A stretch of 64,000 nt of DNA from Didymodactylos carnosus (taxonomy: Eukaryota > Rotifera > Eurotatoria > Philodinida > Philodinidae): the NCBI GenBank assembly GCA_905250885.1, contig CAJNOQ010000152.1:1-64000 (forward strand), given 5' to 3'. Below the pieces are notes generated by a model, which worked only from the letters and a program-made list of their open reading frames with translations, searched no databases and was not told the DNA's origin. Positions 24,201 to 35,463 of this stretch are shown piece after piece. The position numbers and the translations under genes were made by a program. Every line of letters begins with the position of its first letter. Positions within the stretch are counted from its first letter, which is position 1.

Positions 24201-27200
24201 GTTTTTAGTAATGATAATTGTAAGATTTTTGTTTTCTGCTAATCGTACGATATATTTTTCTAGTACTGAAGCATTAACAAGTGAAGAATGTAATAATGAA
24301 AAAATTGTTCGTTTAACATTTTATCCACGTGTATTTAAATCAAATGATTTCATATTACCGTGTGCATTTTGTCAAATGCAATTAAATCCACATATTAAAC
24401 CAAAATGTTGTACAGGATGTTATGCAAAATTCTATTGTGATGAGTAAGTTTGTTTTTAATAAATTAACCCCTCATCCATTTCCCTTTTTCATCATATTGA
24501 TCGCAAGAGAATTGATAAAATTTACAAAATTCTTCTCTTTCTTTCAGTATTTGTCAACGTTTGCATTCTGATCATCACACTTCTTGTAGTTTTCATCAAT
24601 TGGATTGTTTCGATTATGTTGGTCAACCATTTATTGTTACTCTACCAAAATCAAAATTAACATATGAAAATGTGGTCGACGAAATTAATTTTTATTCAAA
24701 GTATGTTTGTATAAGTTTAATAAATCTTAGAATTGACAAATTATCTACTATTTTAGATATTATCTTGATATTACTGTACAAAATGGAAATGGAAATTTTG
24801 AGCAAAATAACAGTGATCTGGAAATTGATGACGACGAGGAAGATGTTGAAAAGTAAGATTCCTTTATTCTTTAAAAGAATTGATTATTAAGAGTTGCTCA
24901 GTGATTCTTGTCTTACAGATTGATTCATGTTATTTTTGTTTTTTGGTCTAGCTTTAATGATATTGAAAATACCGATTGGCCTACATTAAAGTCAACGTTA
25001 ACAAGTCAAGATTCATGGAGTATTTGTCGTATAGGCGATTATTTAGCTACACAACAACAATGTCAAAAGAAAAAACGTCGACATAATTATCAAACAAGTA
25101 ATGGAAAAGAAAAAATTCAGAAAAAAACAAATCATAATTCGGGTAGAATGATGATAGATGAAATAGATGATGATGATGAAGGTTATGATATACTGGATGA
25201 TATGCTCAATAAACCACTGTATCGTTTATCACCACAAAATACTAGTCTATCAATTAAACCCATTGTTGAAGCAGGTAACAATAAAACTAGTTTTAATTAC
25301 CGAGTGGTCCAGAATAAATGATACCTTCAGTATTTTGTAAATAACTTAACCATTTCAAACCTAGTCGACCTGCATTTTTTTTCAATGAATTCCTCATTCA
25401 ATTTACTACAAATCCATCGGTAAACGGCTTTTGTGGAATGAAAAAAGACGGAGTTGTATGGGAAATACAAATAGCGAAAAATTTGATGTCAAACATAAAC
25501 TAATGAAGATATCTGGTCCTGTTTTTGGCATTAAACCTCGGTGTCAAAATGTCAGAGAGATGTTTTGCAATACACTAAAGTGTGCTCTTTCCGATACACT
25601 ATAAAAAATATTTCTGCTACTTCCGGTACAAAAAATGAGATTTTGGGATAACACATCGTTAAATCGTTCTAATTTCATGTTCTCACATAAATAGAACAGA
25701 GACAAAAACATTCGCGACCGTCATGAGAAAGGTAGGCCGTAGTAGACACTACTAGCTTTCAAATAAAAGAAAATGTCTTAAAACACCATTTTTCCGCTGA
25801 ATGGCAGACGTTTTGGCGAAACTGACAAAATCAAGGAACGAAAACTAGATTTTTTGGAAAAGTTCAAAAAAGTAATTGTCTCTATATCAGGCCAATTTTC
25901 ACATAAAAATTTTATAGGACGTGTAATCGGTTTAGAATTTAACGCTCTTCAAGACGGTGGGTTTAGTTTTTTATATCGAATTATGAGATCGCAGAAAAAT
26001 GCAAAAAAATGAATTTTGTGCTTGAGAATTGTCAAATTTTTTCGCTTTTTGTATTTCGTTCGTAACTCCGTCTTTTTTTATTGCACAAAAGCCATTTACG
26101 AGTGGGTTTACAGTAAATTGCATGCAAAATTCATTGAAAATAACCGCAGGTTGAAGTAGCAAAGTTATTTACAAAATACTGTTGGTATCATTTATTCTGA
26201 GTCACCCGGTATATTAAAAGTCTTGCCTGTTTCTCGTCCTTCGTATGAATGAAATCAAAGATATTGGTTACACTTGACAATCTCATACAATGTTTTATTT
26301 ATTTATTTATTTTATATTTTTGTTCTGAGGTGATAATGCTGATTCAATTTTACAAAGTCATTGTATATATACAATAGATTGGTATACTGATAACAGTCCT
26401 GACTCACCATTAAAAGTATTATCTTCAAAACATCTAGATGGAGTCAATAATCTTATTGAAGATCATAGTTTACAAGAAACAGTTAGTGGAGGTTTGTATG
26501 TTCAATTATTAATTGGATAGTTAATTTCATTCTTCTTATCAAGTTAGATAAAAGAATTGATAAACAAGCTGTTTGAAAATGCTTAACAAAATTGACGATA
26601 TACAACTGAAAATTAGAAGACTAAATATGTTGAAAGTTTCTACTAATTCAAAAATACAGATTATAATTTTGATTTAGATCAAGATATAACATTACAACAA
26701 TGTTTATCAATGTTTATTGAACCGGAAGTTTTGGGTGTAGATGATAAATGGTATTGTCCACATTGTAAAGAGTTTATACAAGCAATAAAACAAATGTCTG
26801 TTTGGAGACTACCACCAATATTAATTATACATTTAAAACGTTTCAAATATTATCATGGCACATTTGGTTATATGTCAGATACAAGAGCAAAAATAGACAC
26901 AAATGTTAAATGTCCTGTTAGGTACTGTAACAAATTTTTTATATCCTCGTGGAAAAAAATAGTTGCACACAGTATTTTTAAGATATTTTCCTTACGAAAA
27001 TTACTTTTACAAAAATGATCACATATTCTGATAGCGCTTGGAATTCTCTACAATTCTGTATACTTAAATCTGGTCTTACATTTATTTGCTGAAAAATACA
27101 TTGAGTGCAATGACGGCTCCCTCATCGTCATATTCTCAGAAATTATAATGAGTGTGGCATCTCAATATTTTCTATTTTTCTCGTGTTTCTTTAGGACCCA

Positions 27201-28307
27201 AAGGTTAATGTTTTTTTAAAAAGATGCGCCGCGAAATGCTCTACAAAACTATACCTAACCTTTAATTTTAGAGCTTCAGTCAAGAAAACTACGCAGATTA
27301 TACGAAAGACGAAAAAAATGAAAACTTTAAAAATCTGTTATTTTTTTTCCACCTGAACCTTTTGCTTTTGCTACTATTTCCGTAAAAAAGGGTTGCAAAA
27401 GTGAGAAGTCAGTTTTTTTTGTACTTCTGAATGTGCTCTTTCTCGTGGTCTGTAAAAAATCTTTTAGAACAGATGGTGTGGAAAAAACTAAAAAAGTAGC
27501 GAAAAAATGCATCTTTTTGGTACTTGTCAATTGGGGGTACCTTCGCTGTACTCAAATTATTTTTCAGCAAATAAATGCAAGACAAGATATAAATATACAG
27601 AATTGTAGAGAATTCCAAGCGCTATCAGAATACTTTTGTAAAAGTATGTTTTCGTAAGGAAAATATCTTAAAAATACTGTGTGCAATTATTTTTTTCCAC
27701 GAGAATATATTCTTCTATTCAAATATTTTAGAATATTGTTTTCTTTTCATTATTGTCGTTGTTGTAGAGATTTGAATATGGCTCCCTATTGTTCGTCAAC
27801 AGATATGAATGATCAAAATATCACAAGATCACGTTATGATCTATTTGCAATGGTAAATCATCGAGGAACAGCATGGTTTGGACATTATACAGCCTATGCA
27901 AGATTACTGGCATCAAATGATTCAGCCAAAACAGAAATAGGTAAACATAATTAATCACAAAGGAATTCTTTGTTTGACTACTACGGTTATCAAATATGAA
28001 ATTAACTTTTTGCATGTTTTAAGGCTGGAGAAATTTTGATGATGAACAAGTATCAACATTACCTGAAAATAAAGATTTAGTTCGTTCTGATGCTTATGTA
28101 CTATTTTATCGGCATCGTTATCAAACAGTCACCTATCCTCAATTTTTAGAACAACAACAAAATTCCGTAGTTATTGACTCTACTGCTCCACTTCAATCAC
28201 ATTTATCATTGAATCATAATGGTAAAAACCATTTTTTCGATGACCATGCGTCAACACAGAGGACAAAAGATGCTAGTATGACAGATATTGACGATTTAAT
28301 CAAATGA
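21236..28307 (+). CDS. USP19: Ubiquitin carboxyl-terminal hydrolase 19 orthologue
   Basis: Cysteine deubiquitinase; the mammalian enzyme acts in ER quality control with HSP90-type chaperones. Exons: 21236-21942, 21998-22308, 22369-22412, 22603-22765, 22828-22961, 23018-23110, 23162-23227, 23300-23410, 23463-23570, 23636-23719, 23807-23916, 24264-24443, 24548-24700, 24757-24852, 24952-25274, 26330-26491, 26660-26921, 27768-27940, 28024-28307; phases agree, 1,187 aa. Two CS (p23-like) domains, about 14-110 and 210-290 (PEQCTW and IEIKL as in human). The Cys box reads [20 protein letters not shown] (Cys388) where GNTCFMN is usual. CPQC and WYCPHC zinc pairs. MYND finger about 677-720 inserted in the catalytic domain, as in human USP19. 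His box GHYTAYA (His1075), then [10 protein letters not shown]. It ends DIDDLIK without the C-terminal membrane anchor of one human isoform. The start is the first ATG after an acceptor-like AG; an upstream coding exon cannot be excluded. Confidence 0.95.
25300..26209. mobile_element. TA-flanked long-TIR element in USP19 intron 15
   Basis: Ends CCGAGTGGTCCAGAATAAAT and its near reverse complement (...ATTCTGAGTCACCCGG), flanked by TA at 25298-25299 and 26210-26211. The arms extend about 230 bp each (to about 25530 and from about 25960) with moderate divergence. TA duplication suggests a Tc1/mariner-type non-autonomous element. No transposase; the longest internal ORF is 63 codons without motifs. 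It is removed by splicing, so the USP19 frame is intact. Confidence 0.85.
26938..27712. repeat. Fold-back element in USP19 intron 17
   Basis: About 26938-27065 (TATCCTCGTGGAAAAAAATA onward) is repeated inverted at about 27590-27712, including AAGCGCTTGGAATTCTCTAC paired with GTAGAGAATTCCAAGCGCTA. The middle holds AT-rich sequence and short ORFs only. It fills most of the 846-nt intron. Confidence 0.8.
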
Positions 28308-29164
28308 ATAATTTCATTTTTTTTCTTTTATTTCTCGACATGTCCCGGTTTTATCTTTTCTAGAACCTTAAACGTTAAAACGGTGCTGTTTGGCTTTTCT
28401 TTTCTCGAAAAGTACATTCCATTCGACTTGTTTTTTTTTATTTTTAACTTCTCTATTTCTCTGTTTCTCTGTCATTCTCGGAATTCACTGTTTAAAGTTT
28501 AATCAAGAAATGTCTATTGGTCCATATCTATATATAGATATATATATACGAAAGTCTAAACGTGATTTTTTTTCTATTTTTTTGCTGTCATTTTTGTGTT
28601 TGTGTATTTTCCTTCTGTTTTTTGTTTTACTTTTATTTCGTTTTTTTTGCATTTTCTATATACATACAAGAACAATAAAATAAAAAAATGAGTTCTAGAT
28701 GAGAGTGATGTTATGCAATGTTAATATTTTAATTTTCAGAATGTTCTTGTGTTCTTTCATTAGATAACAAAATACAATCATGGGTATCTGTTGTTTTTAG
28801 GATGAAATAGACAACATCTATATAAGGATGGTGCGAAGTACAAGGAGAATGTCCTCCGATTTCGGAGTAAATCGAAAAATTTTAAAAATGAGAGTAAATA
28901 TCTTATTTGTCTAAAAATACGTAAGCTTTGACACACAAAACGTTTTAGTTGCAAAAAACTTCATGTGCTAAAGTTTTTGCTATAGTTTCTGTAATAAAAC
29001 TAAACATATTTTTCATTTTCCGAACTGTTTTCTATTTTAATTTGCACACACTTAACGATGATGACGTGCTGATTCATCGTCATAATCTAAGCAATTGATT
29101 GAAAACCTGAGCCTCAAACTTTAACTTTGAAAGTAAACTCAGCGGACAAAAACTCTAAAAATAC
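28308..29164. other. USP19 3' region and spacer
   Basis: Low-complexity T-rich sequence with an AATAAA at about 28674 that could serve USP19. No gene or delimited repeat recognised. Confidence 0.5.
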
Positions 29165-29476
29165 TCTAAAAAATAACCTAATAAAGCCTTTCTTAATAAT
29201 GCATGATTGTAGATCACACACATTTCTGATTAAAATGAGACGTCTCCCAGCTCTACACGACCTTTCTTTACAAAGTTATAGAATTTACAGTAAAAGCCCT
29301 AAAGGTTCATTGTCTTAGCTACAGAAATAAGAAGAAATTAATTTAGGACTTCTATGGTAAATTCTATAACTTTGCAAAGAAAGATCGTGTAGAGCTGGGA
29401 GATATCTCATTTTAATCAGAAATGTGTGCAATCTACAATCATGCATTATTAAGAAAGGCTTTGATTATTTTTTAGT
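29165..29476. repeat. Fold-back MITE with CCCAGCTCTACACGACCTTT arm
   Basis: Arms about 29165-29300 and 29345-29476 are inverted copies: AAAGCCTTTCTTAATAATGC pairs with GCATTATTAAGAAAGGCTTT, and AGCTCTACACGACCTTTCTT with its complement. Only about 45 bp separate the arms. The arm motif CAGCTCT-4/5 nt-GACCTTTC also occurs in the fold-back at 35464-36409. Confidence 0.85.
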
Positions 29477-29655
29477 TTCTGAAAACCTGGTTTTCCAGAA
29501 ACCCGGTCTCTGGACGCCTAGCAGCATAAACCGATGTCATATTTAGATTTTCTAAAAACTGAGATTTGACATTATTTAAATATAATGTGAGCATAAAATC
29601 TTTCAAACCAAAGTGAAACCTTTGAATAGTCCTGGCACAGTTTACAAATGGATCT

Positions 29656-30193
29656 AACGGGTGGGCCAGAACTAATGACACACTTTTGTTCTCTTTCCTT
29701 CCGAGCACCGCTGAGGTTCGAAATTCTCATTGTAAACTCATTTGATAGAAAGTTTTCTGTTCTACAAAGTCCATCACCTTCTTTCATTACATATTCTTTC
29801 ATTATTTCAAAAAAGTAGTGCAGAGTAGGGACAGATAAAACGTATAACTACGATTTCCTATCAGAATTTTGGTGGCTTTTCGTTTTTGTGTAACTTTTCG
29901 AGAAATAATGTGGTAATTGAGAGAGGAAGGTGGTATAAAAATGTTCAGCATTATTGAGGTTATAACTGACAATTATAACCTGTTCGTTCCGTCGCAGTTA
30001 TTCTTCTTACCTGTCCTTACTCTGCACTATTTTTTTGAAATAATGAAAGAATATGTAATGAAAGAAGGTGATGGATTTTGTAGAGCAGAAAATTCTCTAT
30101 CGAATGAGTTTAGAATGGGAAGGAACTTCGAACCTCGACTGTGTTCGGACGAAAAGAGAACAAAAGTGTGTCATTAGTTCTAGCCCACCCGTT
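29656..30193. repeat. Fold-back MITE with AACGGGTGGGC ends
   Basis: Starts AACGGGTGGGCCAGAACTAA and ends TTAGTTCTAGCCCACCCGTT. Arms of about 185 bp (29656-29840 and 30005-30193) also pair over GAAAGAATATGTAATGAAAG. The centre (about 29841-30004) is unique AT-rich sequence. ORFs crossing it are by-products of the arms. Confidence 0.85.
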
Positions 30194-30511
30194 ATTTTAT
30201 ATGTTAAAAGATGAAATCATTTGTTTTACTTCGTTCTAATCGTCATAACAGCAGGAAATTGCTTTTTCAATAAACTAGCTTTGTAGAAAACCTATGGAAA
30301 AGCTTTGTTGTCTGAAAAGTATTTAAAAACTATTCACGTCAATGGAGCAATACATTTCCTTACATTTTTTTCTCTTATTTCGTTACCATTTAATTATTTA
30401 ATAACAAAAAGTGCTTTTTGTAAAGTTTAAGTCCTTCCGTTACTAACTGTGATCGATCACTGCATGTTATCTCTAGGTCTTCGCACAAAATTACCTTGTA
30501 TCCCTTCTACT

Positions 30512-31571
30512 AAGAGGCGCATTTACAATTACAAAGCGGCTAACTGGGATATGATAAGAAACGATCTCTCGCTCATTCCATAGGATACTATTTTGCGTAA
30601 CTATAATACGTTTGATGAGAGAGTGGTAGCATTTGAGGAGATCATCAGCGAGCACATCAAGTTGCAGGTTTCCCATAAAACCGTTACGGTGAACATGAGA
30701 GATAAATTGTGGTTCAATGATTATTTACGTATGATGTCGAACAGATGCAAAAAGGTCTATAAACAATACCGAAATTATGACTTAAACTGAATGTGCCCCA
30801 GATCGACCAAAACGGATATCCGTCACGGACCGTCTACTGGACGCAGGAATACGGGCCGTAACATCATTAAAATAGGGCCGTATACGGCCGTATTTTCACA
30901 GTATACGACCCCGTATTGCTGTGCCCAGAAACGGTACCGTTTACGGGCCGTATATTGTGAAAATACGGCCCTATTTTAATGATGTTACGGCCCGTATTCC
31001 TGCGTCCAGTAGACCGTCCGTATATGGACCATATCGTTCGACCTGGGTGTGCGATTGTGGCCAAACTGAAAGTTTTTCTCATCACTTTCTTAATTGTGAT
31101 ATATATAAACCCAAAGAAGGGAATTGTGCGGATCGTTACTGGCTGTTGGAGCTTTTAGTCTAGATCTTGTACTCCTGAGAATTCACAAGGATTTGGACTC
31201 GATGAAGTTGATTGCTAGTGCTGTTACAAAATACATTAAAGAAACAAATCATCACCTCCCAAACCAATCAATTATTTTTATTTCTATATAATCGAATTCC
31301 CTCAGATTTTGGCGCCACCGTTGCTCTACCTTCTCTCTTACTATCATTTATCCTTGCGTTTTCTTCACTTCTTCATTTCTCTTTTTCTTCTGTTGTCTTT
31401 TTTATGTCATTCATTCACTTGTTGATTATTTCTGTTCTTATTCTTCAGGAATCTAATTCATCATTCAACATTTTGTCGCCAAGTAAGAATGTTATAATGA
31501 GCAATAGGTTGGCTATGTTCTTACTTGTACTATTATTTTGAATAAAGTTTATATAAAAAACAAAAAAAAAA
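30512..31571 (+). mobile_element. Decayed LINE fragment, interrupted by a palindrome
   Basis: 30512-30790 reads, with one in-frame stop, as the linker between endonuclease and reverse transcriptase of Jockey/CR1-like LINEs (NYKAANWDMIRNDLSLIP ... TVTVNMRDKLWFNDYLRMM). After the palindrome at 30829-31018, 31031-31163 encodes the Cys/His knuckle typical of such ORF2 C-termini (CDCG-x8-HH-x3-C). The reverse transcriptase between them is missing. AATAAAGTTTATAT and an A-rich run at about 31541-31571 look like its 3' tail. A relic, internally deleted. Confidence 0.7.
30829..31018. repeat. Near-perfect palindrome with ATACGGGCCGTAT words
   Basis: About 52 bp on the left (GTCTACTGGACGCAGGAATA, then GGGCCGTAACATCATT and AAAATAGGGCCGTAT) is repeated inverted at about 30957-31015. 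The centre contains further CCGTATT/AATACGG words. It sits inside the LINE relic and so inserted after it, or accompanied its deletion. Confidence 0.8.
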
Positions 31572-32005
31572 GTAACGGTAACTGTGACAAATTTTCTTTT
31601 CTAAAATAGGTTTTGTGAAGATCTTAAAAAGGCCAGTTTAATTCCCTGGAACTGAAGTAGCGATACGTGGTTTCTTTGAGTCACTATGACCTAACTTGTT
31701 CATATCAAAATAGCATTTATGCGAGATTTTAGTTTCTAGTGCTTCGAGTGTGATATCGGATTTACTATGAGTTTGAGGACTGGATACTTAGTGGGTTGAT
31801 GTGACTTTAAAATCACACGAGACATACTTAACCGCTCATGCTGAATCTAATGGTAATGTTTATTTCTTGAATAGTCTGTGATGAAGAGATATTATTCATT
31901 CATGAAACAAACAGGACTATTTAAAAAATAGTATACACTGTATTATTCAGTCCATCAAAAACAACAAAACAATTAATACAATATAAAAAGAAAGAGTTTT
32001 ATAAA

Positions 32006-33601
32006 ATGAAACGTCAACAATCACTTGTGAAAACCATACAATATAAAAAACTGCGCAATAAGGTATTAAATTCTATACGTAGAGATAAATATCGTCATTT
32101 TTCCAAAATTAAGGCACAATTTTCAGATTCGAAGATTTTTTGGAAAGGTTTAAATAGATTTCGTAAAGGTTTTTTAGATTATCCGAGTAGGTTGGAGAAT
32201 GGAAACGTTAACGTGTGTACAGATAAAGGTAAGGCAGAAATATTTTCTGAATTTTTCTCTAGTTGCTATAAGTCTTCTTCTGTTATTGCTACTACTAATC
32301 AACTAATTCCAACCCCAAGTAAACTTAATTCTTTTTCAGTAATGGACGTTAGTAATATGATAAAACAGTTAAAAAACAAGCGGTCAGTAGGATTAGATGG
32401 AATCCATGTAAGATTTTTAAAACTGTGTGACGATGTTGTAGCTACGCAACTTCACCATCTTTTTCAATTTTCCATTCAAGAAGGAATCTTTCCCAAAATA
32501 TGGAAAACAGCTTTAATTAAGGCAATTCATAAAAAAGGAGCTCGTACACAGTGTACTAATGATCGTCCGATTTCATTATTATCGAACATTAGTAAAGTTT
32601 TTGAAATGTTAGTACATAATTCACTATTAAGTTATTTGAATAAAACGTGTTTTTTCTCGCATGTTCAGTTTGGCTTACGACCTAATTCATCTACTGTAGA
32701 TGCTTTATTGCATGTCACTATAGAATTAGCGAAGCTTTTAGAAAGTAAACAGTTAGCGGTTGGTGTTGCTTTTGATTTTGCGAAGGCGTTCGATCGGGTA
32801 AATCATACTGTTTTGTTAGAGAAGATTGCTAGAACAGGTGTATGTGATTCTTTACTTGAATGGTTTAAATGTTATTTAACTAACCGGCAGCAAACAGTAG
32901 TCGTAAATAACCAAAAATCTAACGTTGTGCACGTAACTTTTGGAGTACCCCAAGGCAGTATCTTGGGGCCTCTTTTGTTCTTGGTTTTTATCAATGACCT
33001 TAGTCAGATGTTTTCACCTAATATCACCGCATCACTTTTCGCGGATGATGTGTTTAGTCTTATACCAGTTCAAAATTTTGAGAATTTCGCAGAAGTTCAA
33101 AACTTTCTTGATTTAATGTCAAACTGGTGCACGAAGAACGATATTGAATTAAACATAGATAAATGCTTTTACATGCCTTTTTCAAATTCTAAATTACTAG
33201 AAAAATATCCACCAATTCATCTTTCTGAGAAACAACTTTCAATTGATAAAAATATAAAATTATTAGGAGTATATCTCTCACCGGACCTTACGTGGAAACA
33301 TCATTTAGAAAAAACTAGCAAGAGGTGTAGACAAATGTTAGGAGCTTTAACTAGAACTTTTAAGAGCGCACCTGAGTTTATAAGGCTTCATATTTACAAA
33401 GCATGTATTTTACCTGTTATGGATTACTGTTGTGTTGTGTTTGATAATGATTTCAAAACTCATTTAGATTTACTAACTTCAACACACAAATTTGCTGCGC
33501 GCATTATAACGAAAGACTACCATTCTAGCAGTTCGTCTCTTCTTAAAGGGCTGAAGTTGCCTGATTTAGAAAGCCGGCGCAAATACTTAGGCAATACTTA
33601 A
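32006..33601 (+). CDS. LINE reverse transcriptase (ORF2 part), 5'-truncated
   Basis: 531 open codons of a non-LTR retrotransposon reverse transcriptase, Jockey/CR1-like. Visible motifs in order: SVGLDGIHVRFLK, PISLLSNISKVFE, VQFGLRPNSSTVDAL, AFDFAKAFDRVNH, FGVPQGSILGPLLFLVFIND, SLFADDVFSL (catalytic Asp pair, FADD), IKLLGVYLSPDLTWKHH. No apurinic endonuclease domain lies upstream, so the copy is 5'-truncated. The open frame ends early because of a 19-bp tandem triplication (33583-33641); beyond it the usual C-terminus can be followed, with further frame breaks, to FKRALRKHLKL near 33898. Not expected to be mobile on its own, though the RT core itself is open. Confidence 0.92.
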   Translation: MKRQQSLVKTIQYKKLRNKVLNSIRRDKYRHFSKIKAQFSDSKIFWKGLNRFRKGFLDYPSRLENGNVNVCTDKGKAEIFSEFFSSCYKSSSVIATTNQLIPTPSKLNSFSVMDVSNMIKQLKNKRSVGLDGIHVRFLKLCDDVVATQLHHLFQFSIQEGIFPKIWKTALIKAIHKKGARTQCTNDRPISLLSNISKVFEMLVHNSLLSYLNKTCFFSHVQFGLRPNSSTVDALLHVTIELAKLLESKQLAVGVAFDFAKAFDRVNHTVLLEKIARTGVCDSLLEWFKCYLTNRQQTVVVNNQKSNVVHVTFGVPQGSILGPLLFLVFINDLSQMFSPNITASLFADDVFSLIPVQNFENFAEVQNFLDLMSNWCTKNDIELNIDKCFYMPFSNSKLLEKYPPIHLSEKQLSIDKNIKLLGVYLSPDLTWKHHLEKTSKRCRQMLGALTRTFKSAPEFIRLHIYKACILPVMDYCCVVFDNDFKTHLDLLTSTHKFAARIITKDYHSSSSSLLKGLKLPDLESRRKYLGNT

Positions 33602-33641
33602 ATACTTAGGCAATACTTAAATACTTAGGCAAATACTTTAG
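33583..33641. repeat. 19-bp tandem triplication in the LINE
   Basis: The unit AAATACTTAGGCAATACTT is present about three times in direct tandem, the last copy with one extra A. The repeat adds the stop that ends the 531-codon frame. Probably replication slippage or repair of a break after insertion. Confidence 0.9.
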
Positions 33642-34017
33642 GTTAAAGTATTTTCATAAAATGATTATAGGAAGAAGTGCTTTGTCATCTTTTTCACTAG
33701 TAAAACCACTAACTACTCGAGCTTCGGCTCGACTTTCAAATCGATGTGCTTGAGAGGTACCGAAGTATAAACGAAAAAACACAAGTTCATCTTTCTTACC
33801 TAAAACAATTTTACAGTGAAATGTGTTGCCAAGGGAGGTGATTTCTCAATTTTCCATTCTAGCCTTTAAACGTGCCTTAAGAAAACATTTAAAGTTGTAA
33901 CAACGCTGTCTTATAAGCCATATTTGTTTTTAACTTTTTCTTTGGAAATTTTGCTTATTTTTCTATACGGTGTGACTTAGTCAAAGCTCTTTAGAACTTT
34001 TTTGTCATCCTGGTCAT

Positions 34018-35047
34018 TTAACATCGTGACTCAATAAACGCTTCTCCAGAAGCGCTAGGATTGAGACCATCTGGTTCACGTCCACCGCCCCAATCTTAGA
34101 AACAAACAAATTTTAAAAAGTTTTGATGATTTAGGAAATTGTCAACTTAAATAAGTTTTCATTCTTAAGGATAAATTCTCTTATTTAGATTTGGTTCAAA
34201 CTTTTCAGATTGTAGAGGACTCTTCAAATATATATTAAAAGGGTCTGGAGTTTTACAGACTTACAGTTTTCTAGAAAAAAATTTTAATTTTTTTGACTTT
34301 TTTTGTCCATTTTTTTTTTTTTTTTTTTTATTAAATACTTTATTCTGAAAATTACATATTCTCAAATTCCGAAATCGCAAGGTCCTCAAATTCTCATATT
34401 CTCGATCTGCAAAATTCTTAAATCGTCAAATTCTAAAAGTCTATATCGGGACATCTTCGAACCCTCGTTACTACCAAAACTATCTTTCTTTCTATTGATT
34501 TTTTTGTATCCAAAAAACAGGGATATAATTTTAGATTTTTCGCAGAAAAATGCATGAAAAAGTGAAAATTTTTTCCGGTGATCCGACCGGAATCCGAAAT
34601 ATTTTTTTATTTGATCCGAACCCGATGTGACCCGCCACCCCTTTCGGTCTCTGATTCGTGCTAGATTATCTTGACCGGTACTTTTTTTAAGTTAAGTTTT
34701 ATTACCTTGTTCGATAGAACGTTTCATCAGATAACTGAAACTAAGCAAGATGATATATTCTGTATAGTTGTATTGAGATAATATTTCGATCTGCGTTGAT
34801 TCTAACGCTGCTTTTAAAACTGCCTGCGTTAATGCGTTTGTTTTCTTATTAGTCAAGAAAGATGTACAATGAGAAAATCAAGAACGAAAAACACATTACT
34901 ATTACACTCTCAATCAAAAATGGTGAAATAAAGCGTATTTAGACAAACAATACCAGAAAATGTTTTGAGCGCTTGAATTTGACATTCCCGTTCCAAAATA
35001 TCCGCTTGAGTTGCATTAATGACAACATTTTTAAGCGGCACTGACAT
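34018..35047 (-). CDS. Small three-exon gene, unrecognised
   Basis: Not visible as one ORF; found by splice signals. Exon 1 35047-34949 (ATG start, donor GTTTGT), exon 2 34844-34706 (acceptor TAATAAG, donor GTAATA), exon 3 34094-34018 (acceptor TTTCTAAG, ends TGT TAA). Phases agree and give 104 residues: start MSVPLKNVVINATQADILER, middle NALTQAVLKAALESTQIEIL, then EYIILLSFSYLMKRSIEQ and a Gly-rich acidic tail DWGGGREPDGLNPS ending FIESRC. One moderately hydrophobic stretch lies at about 62-72. No family recognised. It lies just beyond the LINE 3' end on the opposite strand. Intron 2 (612 nt) contains poly-T and a GATCCGACCGGAATCCG word cluster. An independent transcript would settle it. Confidence 0.55.
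34560..34650. repeat. CCGGATCCG-type word cluster
   Basis: GATCCGACCGGAATCCG and GATCCGAACCCGATGTGACCC recur within 70 bp in otherwise AT-rich sequence. It resembles a fragment of the word-repeat elements elsewhere in the window. It lies in intron 2 of the small gene. Confidence 0.4.
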
Positions 35048-35463
35048 TTTTCATTTGGTACAAATGATGTGCTCTTGCATAAAACAGACATATGTATGGT
35101 AGATGATAGAAACTTTTTAGACTTTATTTAGTTTTGTCATTCGATGATGCTTCTCGTACGGTGTTTGATGCTCTTTTGTCTTTTCTGTCTAATTCATCAG
35201 CTTCTGAGATTCTTTTGCAGAAAGTTTTTGTTTAGCAGTTGGTGTTTAATAGGATAAAAGTTAAAAGTTTGAAGAATAAAAAAGAATAAAAGTTGTTTAT
35301 TCTCTACACTATCGTAGCATAATTTCTTAGAATAGGACGCGCTTTTTGCTTGTAGGAGAACTGTAATGGGATTCAAACAGTTTTTGTACGAAAATGCTGC
35401 TCTGATCTGCCGAGTTATGCTCAATCTCTTTGAAAAAATTTAAAGTTTCATTTGTCATTCATA

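Noticed and set aside
25971-26162. 63-codon ORF as a possible transposase piece
   Set aside because: It lies in the inverted arm of the intron element and its complement is partly repeated in the other arm; no DDE motif.
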